NCBI GenBank assembly: GCA_025618425.1
Contig: CM046846.1
Location: forward strand, 916,001-980,000
Length of the DNA: 64,000 nucleotides
Origin: Heliocidaris tuberculata
Lineage: Eukaryota; Echinodermata; Echinoidea; Camarodonta; Echinometridae
Direction: 5' to 3'
Positions 24,001 through 39,000 of this stretch are shown here, in pieces. Positions within the stretch are counted from its first letter, which is position 1. Each line of letters begins with the position of its first letter. Below the pieces are notes generated by a model. That model worked only from the letters and a program-made list of their open reading frames with translations. It was not told where the DNA came from and searched no databases. The translations under genes and the position numbers were made by a program.

Positions 24001-27000
24001 CTTACAGATATTTACACTAAAATTTGTTCGAAATCGTGAATGGAATGTTAAATAATCTCGTACATGTGTCTTATGATAAAAGGAGAATAGTATGTGACTA
24101 TGTTAGATAAGTTTCTTGCCAGTATGATTTTTGCTACCGAGACTATTTATGAGCTTTAAGATCAAAGACAATGAAATTAATAATTTGACACCAATTCAAA
24201 CATAGATACATATTGCACTAGATTATGGTAACGATTGCATGTTAGAGGCAGCTTAGTTCGGACACTACCATCATGACCATTGTGCTAGGTAAGATTCATA
24301 ATAGTTCAAACATACATTAATGCTTGAAATTTCATGTCTCAATAATTCAGTACATTTTCCTAATCCCACACTCTTCTATGCCTCTGTCTATCCTTGCTTC
24401 CTTTATTTCCCATCCATGTCTCTCCCTGTCCATCTTCTTCCACATATCTCTCATTCTGTCTCTATGTCTATCATCATGATCATCTCTCTGTGTCTATCAC
24501 TCTTTATACCTGTCTCTATCCATACTCCCTCCTCAATTTAACCCTATATGTACTTTCTACTTGTCCATATTCTCTCTCTCTCTCTCTCTCACACATACGC
24601 GCACACACACACACACACACACATACGTGTGCGCGCATAATAACCGATGACATCTTTTACAACCTAGAATTTGACCGCATAACCGATGACCTGTGTGTGT
24701 AGAATTCAACCGCATAACCGATGACCCGTCTGAAATTTTTCTATACAACCGACGACTTGTTCGCGTAATACTAACTGATGACCTACCCCTATATGCAAAA
24801 GCATGTAATTTGGGTCTCACTGCGCAGGTCTACCAACCGATGACGTCATCGGTTCGCTGTGTGTCATCGGTCCGAATGTACAGTTCATGCCTATGTCATC
24901 GCTTTAAATGGGCACACATACGCACCCACACACACGCAATCTATTCATCATCTTGCTCTGTTTATCACTTGCTTTCCCCTTTCCCTCAGCCTTTACTCTT
25001 TGCACTCTAAACCATCCCAATTCTCTCTGTTCAATGCCTTTCTTTTCCTCCCTTCCCCCCTCTCCCTCCCCTCACTCTCCTGTCCTTATCTGTCTCTCCC
25101 TCTCTTATCTCCATTTATGAAATGTTATCAAAAACCGAAGATGGCCCCCAAAATGGCCGATTTTGAACCCCATGGGACACGATTTCATCAACTAGACACT
25201 TCAAGCATTACAAAAAAACTTGGTTCAAAAAGATGTATCTCGATGGTGCACGGGGACCCCTATTTCCAACTAGACTAATAATTCAGTATCTCATATCATG
25301 CATGAAGAAATAAGCCACACAGTGTACAGTTTGTTTGTATGCCATGTGATTGTGGTAAGGCCCATTGGACAATGATTTGTCTCTCTGTTCTGGATGATTA
25401 CCATGTATATTCAATTTAGATTATTACCATATTAAAGGGAAAGTTCACCCTCAAGATTACTTGAGTTTAAAAAATGCAGAAAAAATAAAGAAAAATATTG
25501 GCGAAGGTTTGATGAAAATCGGTCAAATAATAAAAGAGTTATGAGTATTTAAAGTTTTGGATTCGTGACGTCACATGCGAGCAGCTGCCCATTGGTCATG
25601 TTATAAATATTGCATATATTCGCATTTTTTTAACGTTCCACGATAAATTAATATTGTTTCTTTTCAGAATCTAGTATTGAATAACATTTCTGACAATATA
25701 TCAAATGCACAGACGAAAATATTCTAAATTTTCTGAGAAAACTGTATTTTATGGAATATTTATCACATTACATAATGGAGGAGCTGCTCGCATGTGACGT
25801 CACAAAATCAAAAATTCAAAAGTCCATAACTCCGTTATTCTTTAACGGATTTTGTCCAAACTTTCGCCAATATTTTTCTTTATTTTTTCTGCATTTTTTA
25901 AACTCAAGTAATCTTCGGGGTGAACTTCTCCTTTAAATCAAATTGGCAACTCTGTAATGTATCTTGCCAGCTAATATTCAATCATAAATGCACCTTAGAT
26001 ATAATCATTGCTCATATGTTTTTCACAAAACCTGCATGAAACAAATTTATTCCTTCATCAAAACTAAGAAAATAAAAATATTGTGAAATTTTCTGTACTA
26101 AACAAATGGGAGAGGAGCTTGTAAGAAACAAGGTTGCCCATATGTGTTTGATTGATTACAACTTCAAAAATTCACAACTTTCTTATTTCTTGTTGGAATT
26201 TGCTCAAATCCGTTTCTCTAATTTTTCTGCTTTTATTCAAATTAACTAAATACCAGGGTGGACTTTCCCTTTAAGAAGGGTATTTATGTTATTCTGTCTT
26301 ATTTTTTGGTAGAAAGATGCCCAAACATTGGTAGAAGGGTTAGCTCAGCCAGCTGAGGATTGGAAAGTGAAATATGAGGAAATGAGGAAGGAAAATGAGA
26401 AGCTACAGAAAGAGTTAATTCTCATTCAGGAAAGAAGGAACAGTGCCACCACCATATGTAGCCATTGTAATGCTGGACCTGAAAGTGGCTTATATTCACC
26501 ACAGATCTCTACTGAGGTAAGTTCTTCTTCCCTTTTGTTTGAGTAGGAACAAACTTTGTTGATAGAGTATTCTAAGGATTGTTCCTAAAAGAAAATGGAG
26601 TTTCATAAAAGTGTTGCAAAGAATATCAATAAACGTTAATATCAGACTAGATGTAGTGTATAGCTATTGAACATTGTATTACATGTATAATCAAAAGAAT
26701 TCCTTTTCATCTCTTAATTTAAAGTAAGGAATTGACTCTGTGACAAAACTCGCCATGAATTTGCATGCCATTCTTTTTACTTCCTGCTATCTGCTCCCAT
26801 AGCTTAAAATGTTTGAAAATATTTCTCTTTTCACTGATAACCACATCAGGCAATATAAATCTCACAGTAATTCCATACATCCATTATAACAAATCTCTGG
26901 GAAAATGTAGATTAATTTAACATTTTAACTTTTTATTACATTATCTATTGAAAAAATGCATTGAAACTGTCGTTATTCATTCTACATTCTCTGTATGGAG

Positions 27001-30000
27001 CTTATAATGTTTGCTCTCCTTGTCATTTTGCTACCCAGAAAACTTTGATTGATGTTGCCTTATGTAAATATAGTTACATTAGATACATAAAATTTCCTTA
27101 TGTTTAGTCCTGCATGACAATAAAATGCTTTACAAATGTGAGATAACCACTGTTAATGTAATTGATGTGACATATCATTTGTTGAGAGCCAGAAGGGTTT
27201 TAGCTCTGTGTAAAAGCGTATGATTTAACACTCTTCTGGACTCTCAACAGATGATATGTTCTGTTCTTGACTAAATATTTGTCAAAACAGAGTATGGAAA
27301 TGTGTAGACATGTATATAATAGGTGTTAAAAAAAAAAAACAAACTGTGGACACTTTCGATTGCAAATAACTCAAAAATTACAACCTCATATCAAAATGAA
27401 ATTTTGATATTGTAAAGTTGAAAGATGTAAAACTTTCTTGAAGCAAGTTTCATGACATTCCTTCAAATAGAAATTGAGAAAATTATTGTGGAATATTTAA
27501 TTAGTTTTTTACTTTTTGGCAAATGTAGACCATCTAAATTGGTGTGTATCAGTAAATTATTCAGGACACAACAATACCCATTGAGCACTACACCTGTCAT
27601 TACACACCAACTTAGCTTGACACCAACATCATTAATACACCGCTTCGGTAATGTATGCAAATTTTATACATACCTTTCAAACAAAGGTTAACCTGAAAGC
27701 TTGCCGGAGGCTTGCTGGACATAGCAACAGATAATGTATGCAAACTGGATTCCAAGCATTGAGGCTCATTTATAAAAAGCAGGTTAATGGAATAGCTCAT
27801 CACTAGGTGCTCAGAGAATTATGTGCATGAATTTGTATACATTACAGAAGTGGTCTATTGTATCCCCTGGCAGAATGCCGGAGGATACTTTGGATTCAGC
27901 AGCATTACGCCGCCGCTGCCGCCGCCACCTCCAGCGGCGGCGTCACATTCTTGTGTGTGCTCTAACTGCCACATTCCTAGACGGATTTCTTTTAAATTTT
28001 GTATGGAAGTGTATCTTGGTAAAGTCTAGACACCTATAATTTTTGGTGATGCTGCCCCTAGTGTTCTGTCTTTTATAGGGTAGAAGGCCATATTTTGGTG
28101 GATGGTTTGTGTGCGCTCTATAGGCCACATTTCTCACCAGATTTTGTTCAAATTTGGAATGAAGGTGTATCTTGGTATAATCTAGAAGCCTATAGATTTT
28201 GGTGATGCTGCCTCCAGTGTTCCATCTTTTATAGGGTCAAAGGTCATATTTTGATAGATGTCTTGTGTGCACGCTTGTGTGCACTCTGTAGGCCACATTT
28301 CTCAATGGATTTTGTTCAAATTTGGAATGAAGGTGTATCTTAGTATAATCCAAAAGCCTATAGATTTTGGTGGTGCTGCCTGCAGTGTTCTGTCTTTTAT
28401 AGGGTCAAAGGTCATACCTTGGAGGATGGCGTAACTGCAGTCTGCAGGCCACATTTCTTGATGGATTTCTTTCAAATTTTGTATGGAGATGTATCTTGGT
28501 ACAATCTACACATTTTTACTTTTTGGTGATGCTGCCCTCATTGTTCCGTCCTTTATAGGGTCAAAGGTGATTTGTCCCTTCTGTGCACTCTTAATGCCAC
28601 ATTTCTTAACAGATTTCTTTCAAATTTTGTATGGAGGTGTATCTTGGTCAAATCTACATATCTTTAATTTTTGGTGATGCTGCCACCTGTGTTCCATCTT
28701 TTATAAGGTCAAAGGTCATATTTTGGATGATGTCTAGCTTGTGTGCACTCTGCAGGCCACATTTCTTGATGGATTTCTTTCAAATTTTGTATGGAGATGT
28801 ATCTTGGTACAATCTACACATCTTTAACTTTTGGTGATGTTGCCACCAGTGTTCCGTCTTTTATAGGGTAGAGGGCCATATTTTGGTGGATGGTTTGTGT
28901 GCGCTCTATAGGCCACATTTCTCACCGGATTTTGTTCAAATTTGGAATGAAGGTGTATCTTGGTATAATCTAGAAGCCTATAGATTTTGGTGATGCTGCC
29001 TCCAGTGTTATGTCTTTTATAGGGTCAAAGGTCATATTTTGATAGATGTCTTGTGTGCACACTTGTGTGCACTCTGTAGGCCACATTTCTCAATGGATTT
29101 TGTTCAAATTTGGAATGGAGGTGTATCTTAGTATAATCCAAAAGCCTATAGATTTTGGTGGTGCTGCCTGCAGTGTTCTGTCATTTATAGGGTCAAAGGT
29201 CATACCTTGGAGGATGGCGTAACTGCAGTCTGCAGGCCACATTTCTTGATGGATTTCTTTCAAATTTTGTATGGAGATGTATCTTGGTACAATCTACACA
29301 TTTTTACTTTTTGGTGATGCTGCCCTCATTGTTCCGTCCTTTATAGGGTCAAAAATGATTTGTCCCTTCTGTGCACTCTTAATGCCACATTTCTTAACAG
29401 ATTTCTTTCAAATTTTGTATGGAGGTGTATCTTGGTCAAATCTACATATCTTTAATTTTTGGTGATGCTGCCACCTGTGTTCCATCTTTTATAAGGTCAA
29501 AGGTCATATTTTGGATGATGTCTAGCTTGTGTGCGCTCTGCAAGCCACATTTCTTGATGGATTTCTTTCAAATTTTGTAGGGAGATGTATCTTGGTACAA
29601 TCTACACATCTTTAACTTTTGATGATGTTGCCACCAGTGTTCCATCTTTTATAAGGTCAAAGGTCATATTTTGGATGATGTCTTGTGTGCACTCTGCAGA
29701 ACATATTTCTTGACGGATTCCTTTCAAATTTTGTATTGAGATGTATCTCGGTACAATCTACATATTTATACTTTTTGATAATGCTGCCTTCATTTTTCCA
29801 TCCTTTATAGGGTCAAAGGTCATATATCTTTTTTGCGCTCTAACTGCCACATTTCTTGACGGATTTCTTTCAAATTTTGTATGGAGGTGTGTCTTAGTAA
29901 AATCTACACATTTTAAGTGATGCTGCCCCAGTGTTCCGCTTTTTATAGGGTCGCATGTCATATTTGGTTGCTGTCTTGCGTGCACTCTGGCGGTCACATT

Positions 30001-33000
30001 TTTTGACTGATTTCTTTCAGATTTGTATGGATGTCCATTATAGTTCACTCCAGACCTCTACAGTTTTTGGTGATGCTGCCCCCAGTATTCCGTTCTTTTA
30101 TAGGACCAAAGGTCATATTTTACTGGATATACATGTATTTTGTGTGCTCTGCAGGTCACATTTCTAGACAAATTTCTTTCGAAGTAGTCTGGGCCACTGA
30201 TGGCGATCTCTACATCATCCTTTCGTTTGAGGGAGGGGAGGGGGGAGGTTCTTTGTCCCCCCTTCAAACAAAAGCATGATGCAAAAATCGCTGCCAGTGC
30301 CGGGGGATACATTTGCATTGTGCGGCAATGGAGATTTCTAGTTATTCATGACATTGGGTAAGATTTGTTAATCTTCATACTCTTGTCTTGTCTTGGTTGA
30401 GTTGGCTTATGCAGGCTAGGTGTACTCCATTAACTTTGTTAAAGTAGAGGGCTGTGATCGCAGGGCAAGCAGGTTGCTACTTACTGGGCTTTTTGTTTGT
30501 TTAGTTGCATTTTGAATGAGTCCAATGAATTTTATGACATGGTGTCGATGTTTATAAGTCCATTAAAGTCCTTAGTTGTGCATGGGAAGAAACTGAACTT
30601 GTGAGCATCGCGTTTGATGAGCTGACGCTGAAGTTTGATATTGTTCCCTGTCGTTGGTTGGCTGGTGAGTTGACCTCGGGGTTGATGGCAACAAGGCCTC
30701 TTATGATTTGGAACATTAGGCAAAGTCTGGCATATTTTCTTCTGTCTTCTAGGTACTCCCATTTTAAGGTCTGCAACATTGTTGAGACGCTACTGGTTCA
30801 TCTGTAGTTCCCCATGCAGAACCGAGCTGCCTTTCTCTGAATGGCTTTGATTTTCTGTATATCCTTCTTGAGGTGGGGATCCCATGTTGGGGAAGCATAC
30901 TCCAGAATTGGTCTCACCAGTGTTTGGTAGGATAGTTATTTGATTTTTTTCGGAGCTGACGAGAAATTACGTCTTAGGAATCTTAGTACTTGAGAAGCTT
31001 TTGCGCAGACTTTGTTGACTTGTCCCAGCGCAGTTTGTTATCCATCACAATGCCAAGATATGAGAATGTGTAGTCTTTAGCCACAGAAAGTATGCTCTCT
31101 TTCTGTTTGTGTTTGAGTCCCCTTGGACGATATTTTCATGATGACATATTTAGCTGGGTTGAAGGACATAGCCCACCAATTTTGCCATTCTTCAAACCTT
31201 GACAGATCTTCTAGGAGGACTTGAAAATCATCGGTACATGTAGTTGTACTAGATGTATAAATAACACAATCATCCGCCAGCAGTCTAGTTGTTGATGACA
31301 GGCCATCTGGTAGATCATTGGTGTACATTAGAAAATCCAGTGGTCCTGTCACTGTTCCCTGGGGAACTCCAGAAATAACCGGCATCTCCTTGGAGGAAGA
31401 TCCGTTGACCAGAACTGTTTGGGTACATCTGGTGAGGAAGTGTCTTTCCCATTGTAGAAGGAATCCAGTAATGCCATACGATTGTAGTTTTCTTAATAAT
31501 CTTTTGTGTGGAACTTTATCAAATGCTTTGGCAAACTAACTGAGTAGTAGTAGAGCGTTTGGCTCTAAAGCCATGCTGATTATCAACCAATACGTCATGC
31601 ATTTCTAAATGCTTCATAATATGAGAATGTACAATGTGTTCAAGGATCTTACAAGCTATACAAGTCAATGACACTCCTCTGTAATTGGAGGGTCAGACTT
31701 ATCACCCTTCGTAAAGATAGGGCAAACGTTAGCTCTTTTCCAATGTACAGGTACATGACCCTCATTTATTGAGGATTGATAGATATCAGTTAAGATTGGG
31801 GCAATTTCACGTGCTGCCAATTTAAGGATCCGTGAAGGTAGACCATCAGGTCCAGAGGCCTTATCAGGATTAATATTTTGAAGTTGTTTGAATACTCAGG
31901 ATTCACTAATGACCAGTTTTTGTATTTCTGGTATATGATCATCTTGAACTAATGGGATGTTTATAACATCTTCCTCAGTAAAGTTACTTGCAAGTATTTC
32001 ACTCGGCGGTAATTGCTTTTCCTTTGTCGGTGCTTATTACCTTATTCTTAACTAGGAAGTCTTTGATACCAGTACTTTCTTTCTTTGATTTTGCAAATAT
32101 GGACCAAACTACTTTGGGAAAACCTCTAAGTGCCCTTTGACAACGCTTTGCCCCCCCCCCCCAAGTGCTCTGTATGTAAAGAAAAACCATTTTCTTGCCT
32201 TTTGACTACGATAACTCAAAAGTATTTTAATCAATTCAATGAAATTTACATGATGTAATTTTGAGTATAATAATTTTCTTGAGGTGCAGTTTGGTGTCAA
32301 TTGGTCATTTCATTATTAAGTTATTAAATTGTGAAAAATGTCTTGCTTTCTCAAAAGGATTATGTAAACACACCTATTGACCATCTGACAAGGCATAATA
32401 GAGGAGCTTGCGTGGTATCTATGCAATTAACAAATGAATAGTACATTTCAGCCTGGCAGTCACATACCACAGATACATGAAAAGCTCTCCTACTATGCCT
32501 TGTCAAACAGGTGAAGATAAGATGGACAATGGGTGTGTTTACATAATCCTGAAAATATTTTTTGGCTACTTTTTAGAAAGCAATACTTTTTAAATAATTT
32601 AATAACTTATTAATCAAAAGACCAATTAACACTAAATTGCGCCTCAAGAAGATTATTATGCTCAAAATTATGTTATGAAAATTTGAATTTAATTTAATGA
32701 AACACTTTTGTGTTATCATAGTCAGAAGGTAAGAAAATGGTTTTCCTTTACATACAGAGCATTTGGGGGGGGGGGGGCAAAGCATGTTTGCCAAAGGGCA
32801 CTTTGGGGTTTTCATTTCAGGGGGTTTGACATCCCCTTCCCAATGGAAAATTTTGTCAGTTTTTACATTTTTGGAATGTACATCCATAGCTCTTCCTTAT
32901 TGTTCTGACAAAATTTGGTCCCTGAGCTTCAAGGGGAAAAATTTACCCTAATTTTTAGGGGCCGTCTGACACCCCATCCTGACGGAAGTTTTTGTCACTT

Positions 33001-36000
33001 TTGTGTGTTTTTTAATGTCCATTCATACTACTTCCTACTGACAAAGTTTGGTGCATGGGGGAGATGGGGTGAAATCGACCCGTCTTTGGGGCTTCTTTTG
33101 GGGGCTCTGGGGGCTAAGCCCGACGGCTATGGTCAGGCTGACAACGTTTTTTGTCAATGACTTGGATGGTCTAAGTAACGTTACAGGGTCAAATCTTACG
33201 GGTAAAATGAGGTGACTATTTCGGGACAGGCTCCCAGACTATTAGCAATCAAAAGTGTTGGATTCCACAGTTTTTTTGAACACCTACCTACACATTTCCA
33301 TACTTTGTTTTGACAAATATTTAGTCAAGAACAGAACATATCGTCTGTTGAGAGGCCAGAAGGGTGTTAAATCATACGCTTTTACACAGAGCCAAGGCCC
33401 TTCTCGCTCTCAACAAATGATATGTCACATCAATTACATTAACAATGGTTATCTCACATTTGTAAAGCATTTATTGTGTGCAGGACTAAACATAAGGAAC
33501 TTTTATGTATCTAAAGTAACTATATATACATAAGGCGACATCAATCCAAAGTTTTATGGGTAGCAAGATGAAAAGGAGAGCAAACATAAGGGTTAGGTTT
33601 CATATTGGTAGAGACCATTTTTCATTTAACGTTTAAAAACTGATTAATTTACAGGAAGAGCTTCCAGTTACCATGGAACACAAGCTTTACTTGTCCAATA
33701 ATATTCCAGGAAATGACTTCAAACATGTTCTGCGGCATCTAAGTGTTCCTGACACTGAAGTAACAAACATATATGATGCACATTCAAAGGACCCTAAGGA
33801 ATGCTGCATTCAGGGACTGAAAGTATGGAAGTCAAACAAAGGAAAGAAAGCAACCGTCTGGGCTCTTATTCAAGGTCTTCTGAAAACTGGTCTCCGAGAT
33901 GTTGCTGAAGACTTTTGTGAGAACCACAGTCTGCATCAACTACATAAGAAAATTGGTATGATATGATTTTGGTTGCTTTAGAAACGGGGTTCTTAAACGC
34001 TACTTTGAAACTAAGTTTATTAACATTTATCATCCATGAACTTCCCTAGATGTAATTTGAATATAAGACAGCTTCGGAACATGACTGGCTTCCCTACATT
34101 TAAATGCAATACAGAATGATATCGAAAATCCACCATCCCTCACCTTGCCAGCATCTTGAATTAAACTTCCCCCCCCCCCCCCCCCCCCATGCTTTGCATC
34201 CCAAACCTTTTCACTTCTCAGATTGCATGTCTGGATGTAATAACTCATTTTGCATGGTCATGGCTTTCTATCTAACTTGGTTATATTTATGTATTCCTCC
34301 CAAATCTTCTCCTTTCTCACTTACTATCTCTTTCCTCTTTCCTTTTCCTGACTTTTTTTCTTTCTCTCACTTTTCACACTTGTTATCTTATTATTTGTGT
34401 AGCGTAAGTCTTTGTATCTTTGTTTTGCTTCCAATTATATATCTTTTTATATATTTGATGCATTTCTATTTACATGTATATCTGATTGTAAATTGACCCC
34501 TTCAGCCCCCCCCCCCCCCAGTGCTACTGGTCAGTCATATACCATTAAAAATAAAATAAATAAATAAGTAGTCCAATTTCGATTTTCCGTTCTTTCTTGG
34601 AAATGAACCTCACAACACATGATTATTTTCAGTTTTTATTCAGTAATTTTACATACATTATGAAAGAGTATTATGAAAAAAAAAGCTTCAAAACCAAATT
34701 ATGAATAATATATTTTATACTTGGCTGCTGGGAAGACGAGAGCAAATGATCGTTCTTCTTGATCAAATATTGCATCTAGATGACTAGTAAATTGTATCAT
34801 CCAAGGTATTTGTCGTCCCATATGTTACCAAGTATTGGAGAGTTATTAATGTAATGATATTAATGAACCTTCTATGTCTTTTCACTTCATATTTAGTCTG
34901 ATCAAAGCTCTGGGAGGGCTGTTATAAGCCTGATATCATGATCAGACTAAAATCTTAGATATGGTCCGTAATGTATGGGACAAAATAGCCTACTGCATAA
35001 TTATGTGTGTGTGTGTGTGCGCGTGTGTGTGTGTTTTTGTTTTTGAGTGTCTTTTTATTTATGTACATGCAAACCCATGCGCTTTCCAATTAGCTATTTA
35101 AATAACACTACTCTATGAATTTGCTCTATTTTTGTGTTCACACATATACACATTCACTATAAACATGACGGACAAAGAGAGTGGACAGAATAAACAACTC
35201 TCATTCTACCCTTCACAGTGGTTCTGGTAGACAAAAGAACATTCCTTTACTGCTATTCTGTGAAAATATGTAGAACATGTGTCACATGCATATTCAACTT
35301 TTCTACTGAAATACAACGAATTTCCATATATGAATGGACAATAAATGAACCTATACCTATATACCTCATTTTACAGAATAGCAGAGAAGGGATGTTCTTT
35401 AGTGTACCAGAACCATTGTGAAGGGTAGAATAAGGAGTGTTTACTTTTTCCACTCTCTTTGTCCGTCATGTTCATAGTAGTTACGTTCACACGATGGGAG
35501 CTAAACTTTAAGTTTCGCTTGTAGTTTCAAAAAGTTAACTTGTAGTTATCTTGTAGTTTCAGACTGTATGAACGGACTTGTAGTTTCGAAACTTTAAGTT
35601 TACTTGTAGTTTTAGAACCACACAAGTGAGCTTGTGGTTAAGGCCTCGCTGTTCATTTTAAATTTCCAGGTCTTACCCTTCGCACGAAATATGAACACAG
35701 GAACTGTGTGTGTGTACTGTAAACACAATAGGTAGTATCTACTTCCGAGGTTAACCACGACCATCGCCCAGCTTGTAGTTTCAGCTCGTTGTTTCAAGCT
35801 CGTGTGAACCCTCGTTGCGGTTAGGGGGTTGTGGTTTCGTTAACTTAAAGTTTTGCTAACTTAAAGTTTCGAAACCACAAGTCCCGTATGACCGTAGCAA
35901 GTGATTATAAGCTTTCAAATACTACGATAACTTTAGCTACGTTCATACAGGACTTGTGGTTTCGAAACTTTAAGTTAGCGAAACTTTAAATTAACGAAAC

Positions 36001-39000
36001 CACGACCCCCCTAACCACAATGAGGGTTCACACGAGCTTGAAACAACAAGCTAAAACTACAAGCTGAGCGATCGTCTTGGTTAACCTTGGAAGTAGATGC
36101 CACCGATTGTGTGTACAGTACACTCACAGTTCCTGTGTTCATATTTCGCGCGAAGGGTAAGACCTGGAAATTTAGAATGAACAGGTAGGTCACCTCTAAC
36201 TACAAGCTTGCGAAACTTAAAGTTTATTCCGTTAACATGGCCTGAAACTTCGACGGCGGACCACCCACTGCTTGTGGTTTCGGCCTTAACCACAAACTCA
36301 CTTGTGGTTCTTAAACTACAAGTAAACTTAAAGTTTTGAAACTACAAGTCCGTTTATACAGTCTGAAACTACAAGATAACTACAAGTTAACTTAAAGTTT
36401 TGAAACTACAAGCGAAACTTAAAGTCTAGCTCCCATCGTGTGAACGTAACTTTTACCTACCTTCATGCCTTATTAATCATTTAGGCATGTTTCGAAATAT
36501 TCTGTTAATATTTGTTCGCACTTTTGATAATTTTGTTTTTGGCTAGGTCAATTAGAGGACCCAGTGCCTATTCCAGGTTAGCTTTTCACATTATTCTCTT
36601 TGTGTTGTAGTTGTAATTAGTCTGCTTTCAATCATTGTATTTTTAGTTGTATTTGCCTTAATGCTTCTTCTCTCAGTCTTTGTTTGTTTAATCACAATTA
36701 TAACAATAATGATAATACTAAACCATTCTTGTACAACCCATTACATAAGTATGTCTCTATGTACTTAGGAAGAAAAAGAGAAGAAAAGCAAAGATAAAAT
36801 ACATGTACTGGTAGGTTCAGAGTTCCTTTTATCTGTTGAACATTTATTAATACCTTTTCTCTCAATCTTAGTACTATTATTTGTAATGTCTTATGAAAGG
36901 TTGGTCACATTGGTCCGATAACGATAACGATAACGAGATTTTCAATTAAAGGTACACCCTGCAAAATGGTGTATACGTTTGAGTATGCTCCTGTCTCTTA
37001 ATAGGGCAGTTCTAGGGTGTACCTTGAATGAAAAATCTCATTCTATTTATTGTTATCTGACAAATGTGGCCCATACTCTACTTCTTCGCTCAGTCTTTGT
37101 ATTTTTGGTCACAATGTCTTGATTCTTTTTCTCTCAATCTTTATATTGTTATTCATAATGTCTTCATATTCCCTCTCTAAAATTTTGTGTTTTTAGTTGT
37201 AGTGTCTTAACACCTCCTCTCTAAATCTTTGTATTGTTATTTGTAATGTTTTCATATTCCCTCTCTAAATTTTTGTGTTTTTAGTTGCAATGTCTTAACA
37301 CCTCCTCTCTAAATCTTTGTATTGTTAGTCGTAGTGTCTTCATATCCCCTCTCTCAATTTTTAGCTCATCCGGCCTGAATGGGCAAGAGGGATGTTTCAT
37401 CAAGCCTTAAAACTGATCTTAAAATCGAACCGATCGATTTTAAGTGACTAAAATCGATTCAAATGACATAAAATCAATTTTTGGTTTGAGGGCCTGTTTC
37501 ATAAAATATTTAAAATCGATTTCGATCATAAAATCAACTTTAAGATCAAAATCGATTTTAGTTGATGAAACTCCTGTGGCGTGTGATAAGCGTGACACCC
37601 CAGATGCCCAAGACCCAAGAAGAGAGACCATACACCACTGAAGTAACTGGTTGCAATCATGCAAGCAAGCAAGGTTCAATCTGCAATTTAATACAGAACA
37701 AACAATAATAAATAATCATGATTGCATAAACTGACTTGAAAATAGCATGTCATGTATCAAATTAAATGTACCCTGAACTTTCTACGTCATCTGTCATCAC
37801 ACCAAAACAAGACAAATAAAAGAATGCTTTCTTCACTATGAATCTGCCTTAATACATGCAACAATGACTATTAGTGACTTTGACATCCCTCAAGGTCATA
37901 TCAGTTATACTAGGTCATGCACTCTGTGCCCTAATTTCATCTTTCTGTAATGCATAAAATTTCATCTTTCTGTAATGCATAAACTTTCATAATTGTCCAA
38001 ATAAACTACATGTTGTACATGCCTCTAATAATTATGCATCTTGCACAATAACGTTCCCTTATTACTTCTTATCTATTAATGCATTCATCAAGCACCCGAA
38101 GGCCTCATTCATGTTACTTTAAATTATCACGCATGACTGTGCACTTTCACTTAATTACGTAACATACACTGCACACGTGTGCAATCTTTCACATGAACAA
38201 CTCGTTCATGTCATTACTTTGTCTTGTCATTTTAGTTACATAAACTTCATATTTCATCATGCCATCTGGCTATAAAGACAATATAACTAATAAATTTCAA
38301 GATAACACAATAATTTCTACTTACATCATTGGGCTTGTATCACAAATTAAACAAATTCATAGGCAACTCTGGGCAACAAACTTTCCCATGACGTGGAGAA
38401 CTGGCAGCACACGAAATTCCCTACGCCCCCAAGCGGCAAAATCCTATCTATAAGCACCACTACCACTGAACTCTATGACCGCTACTGATGTAACAATATT
38501 CTGCTTCAAGCAGAACGTCATCCTGTACTCGACACTCCCCCTGGCACGATGAACTTATGCCGTGGCGTGGCGTCATCTGTCATCTGTCCGGCTTCTGACG
38601 TCTGTCCACAATTTTAAAATGCTTCAGTCTTGTTCGTCATTTCTCATCTGATTTTGACTCTGTTTGCTTTATATGATAGGGCTAGGTGGGGGATTTCAAA
38701 CTTCTACACAGAATTGTGAAATTCATTAATTATGCAAATTTATGCAAATTTATTCAAAATCACAAAAACTGCATCTTCTTCATTTATTGACCAACTTTGA
38801 TTTTTTTTCCTTTCATCTTGTAGAGCTAAGTGAGATTCACAGAACTTCTAAACAGAAATTTTGAAATTCTGCCTCACATATTGCTTATGAAAATTTATGC
38901 AAATTTATTCAAAATTTACAAAAAATGCTTCTGCATTTATTCACAGATTTATATTTTTTTGTTTGTTTCATCTTGCAGAGCTAAGTGAGATAGAACTTTT

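Noticed and set aside
24320..25278. Overlapping Ser/Leu/Pro-rich ORFs
   Set aside because: Products of pyrimidine-rich and CA repeats, without start context or domains.
28483..29465. Repeated small genes encoding FLLFGDAA-like peptides
   Set aside because: Chance open frames in tandem units. Units elsewhere in the array break them.
27960..30180. CRISPR array
   Set aside because: The repeats are ~157 bp, diverged and without unique spacers of constant size. The DNA is eukaryotic.
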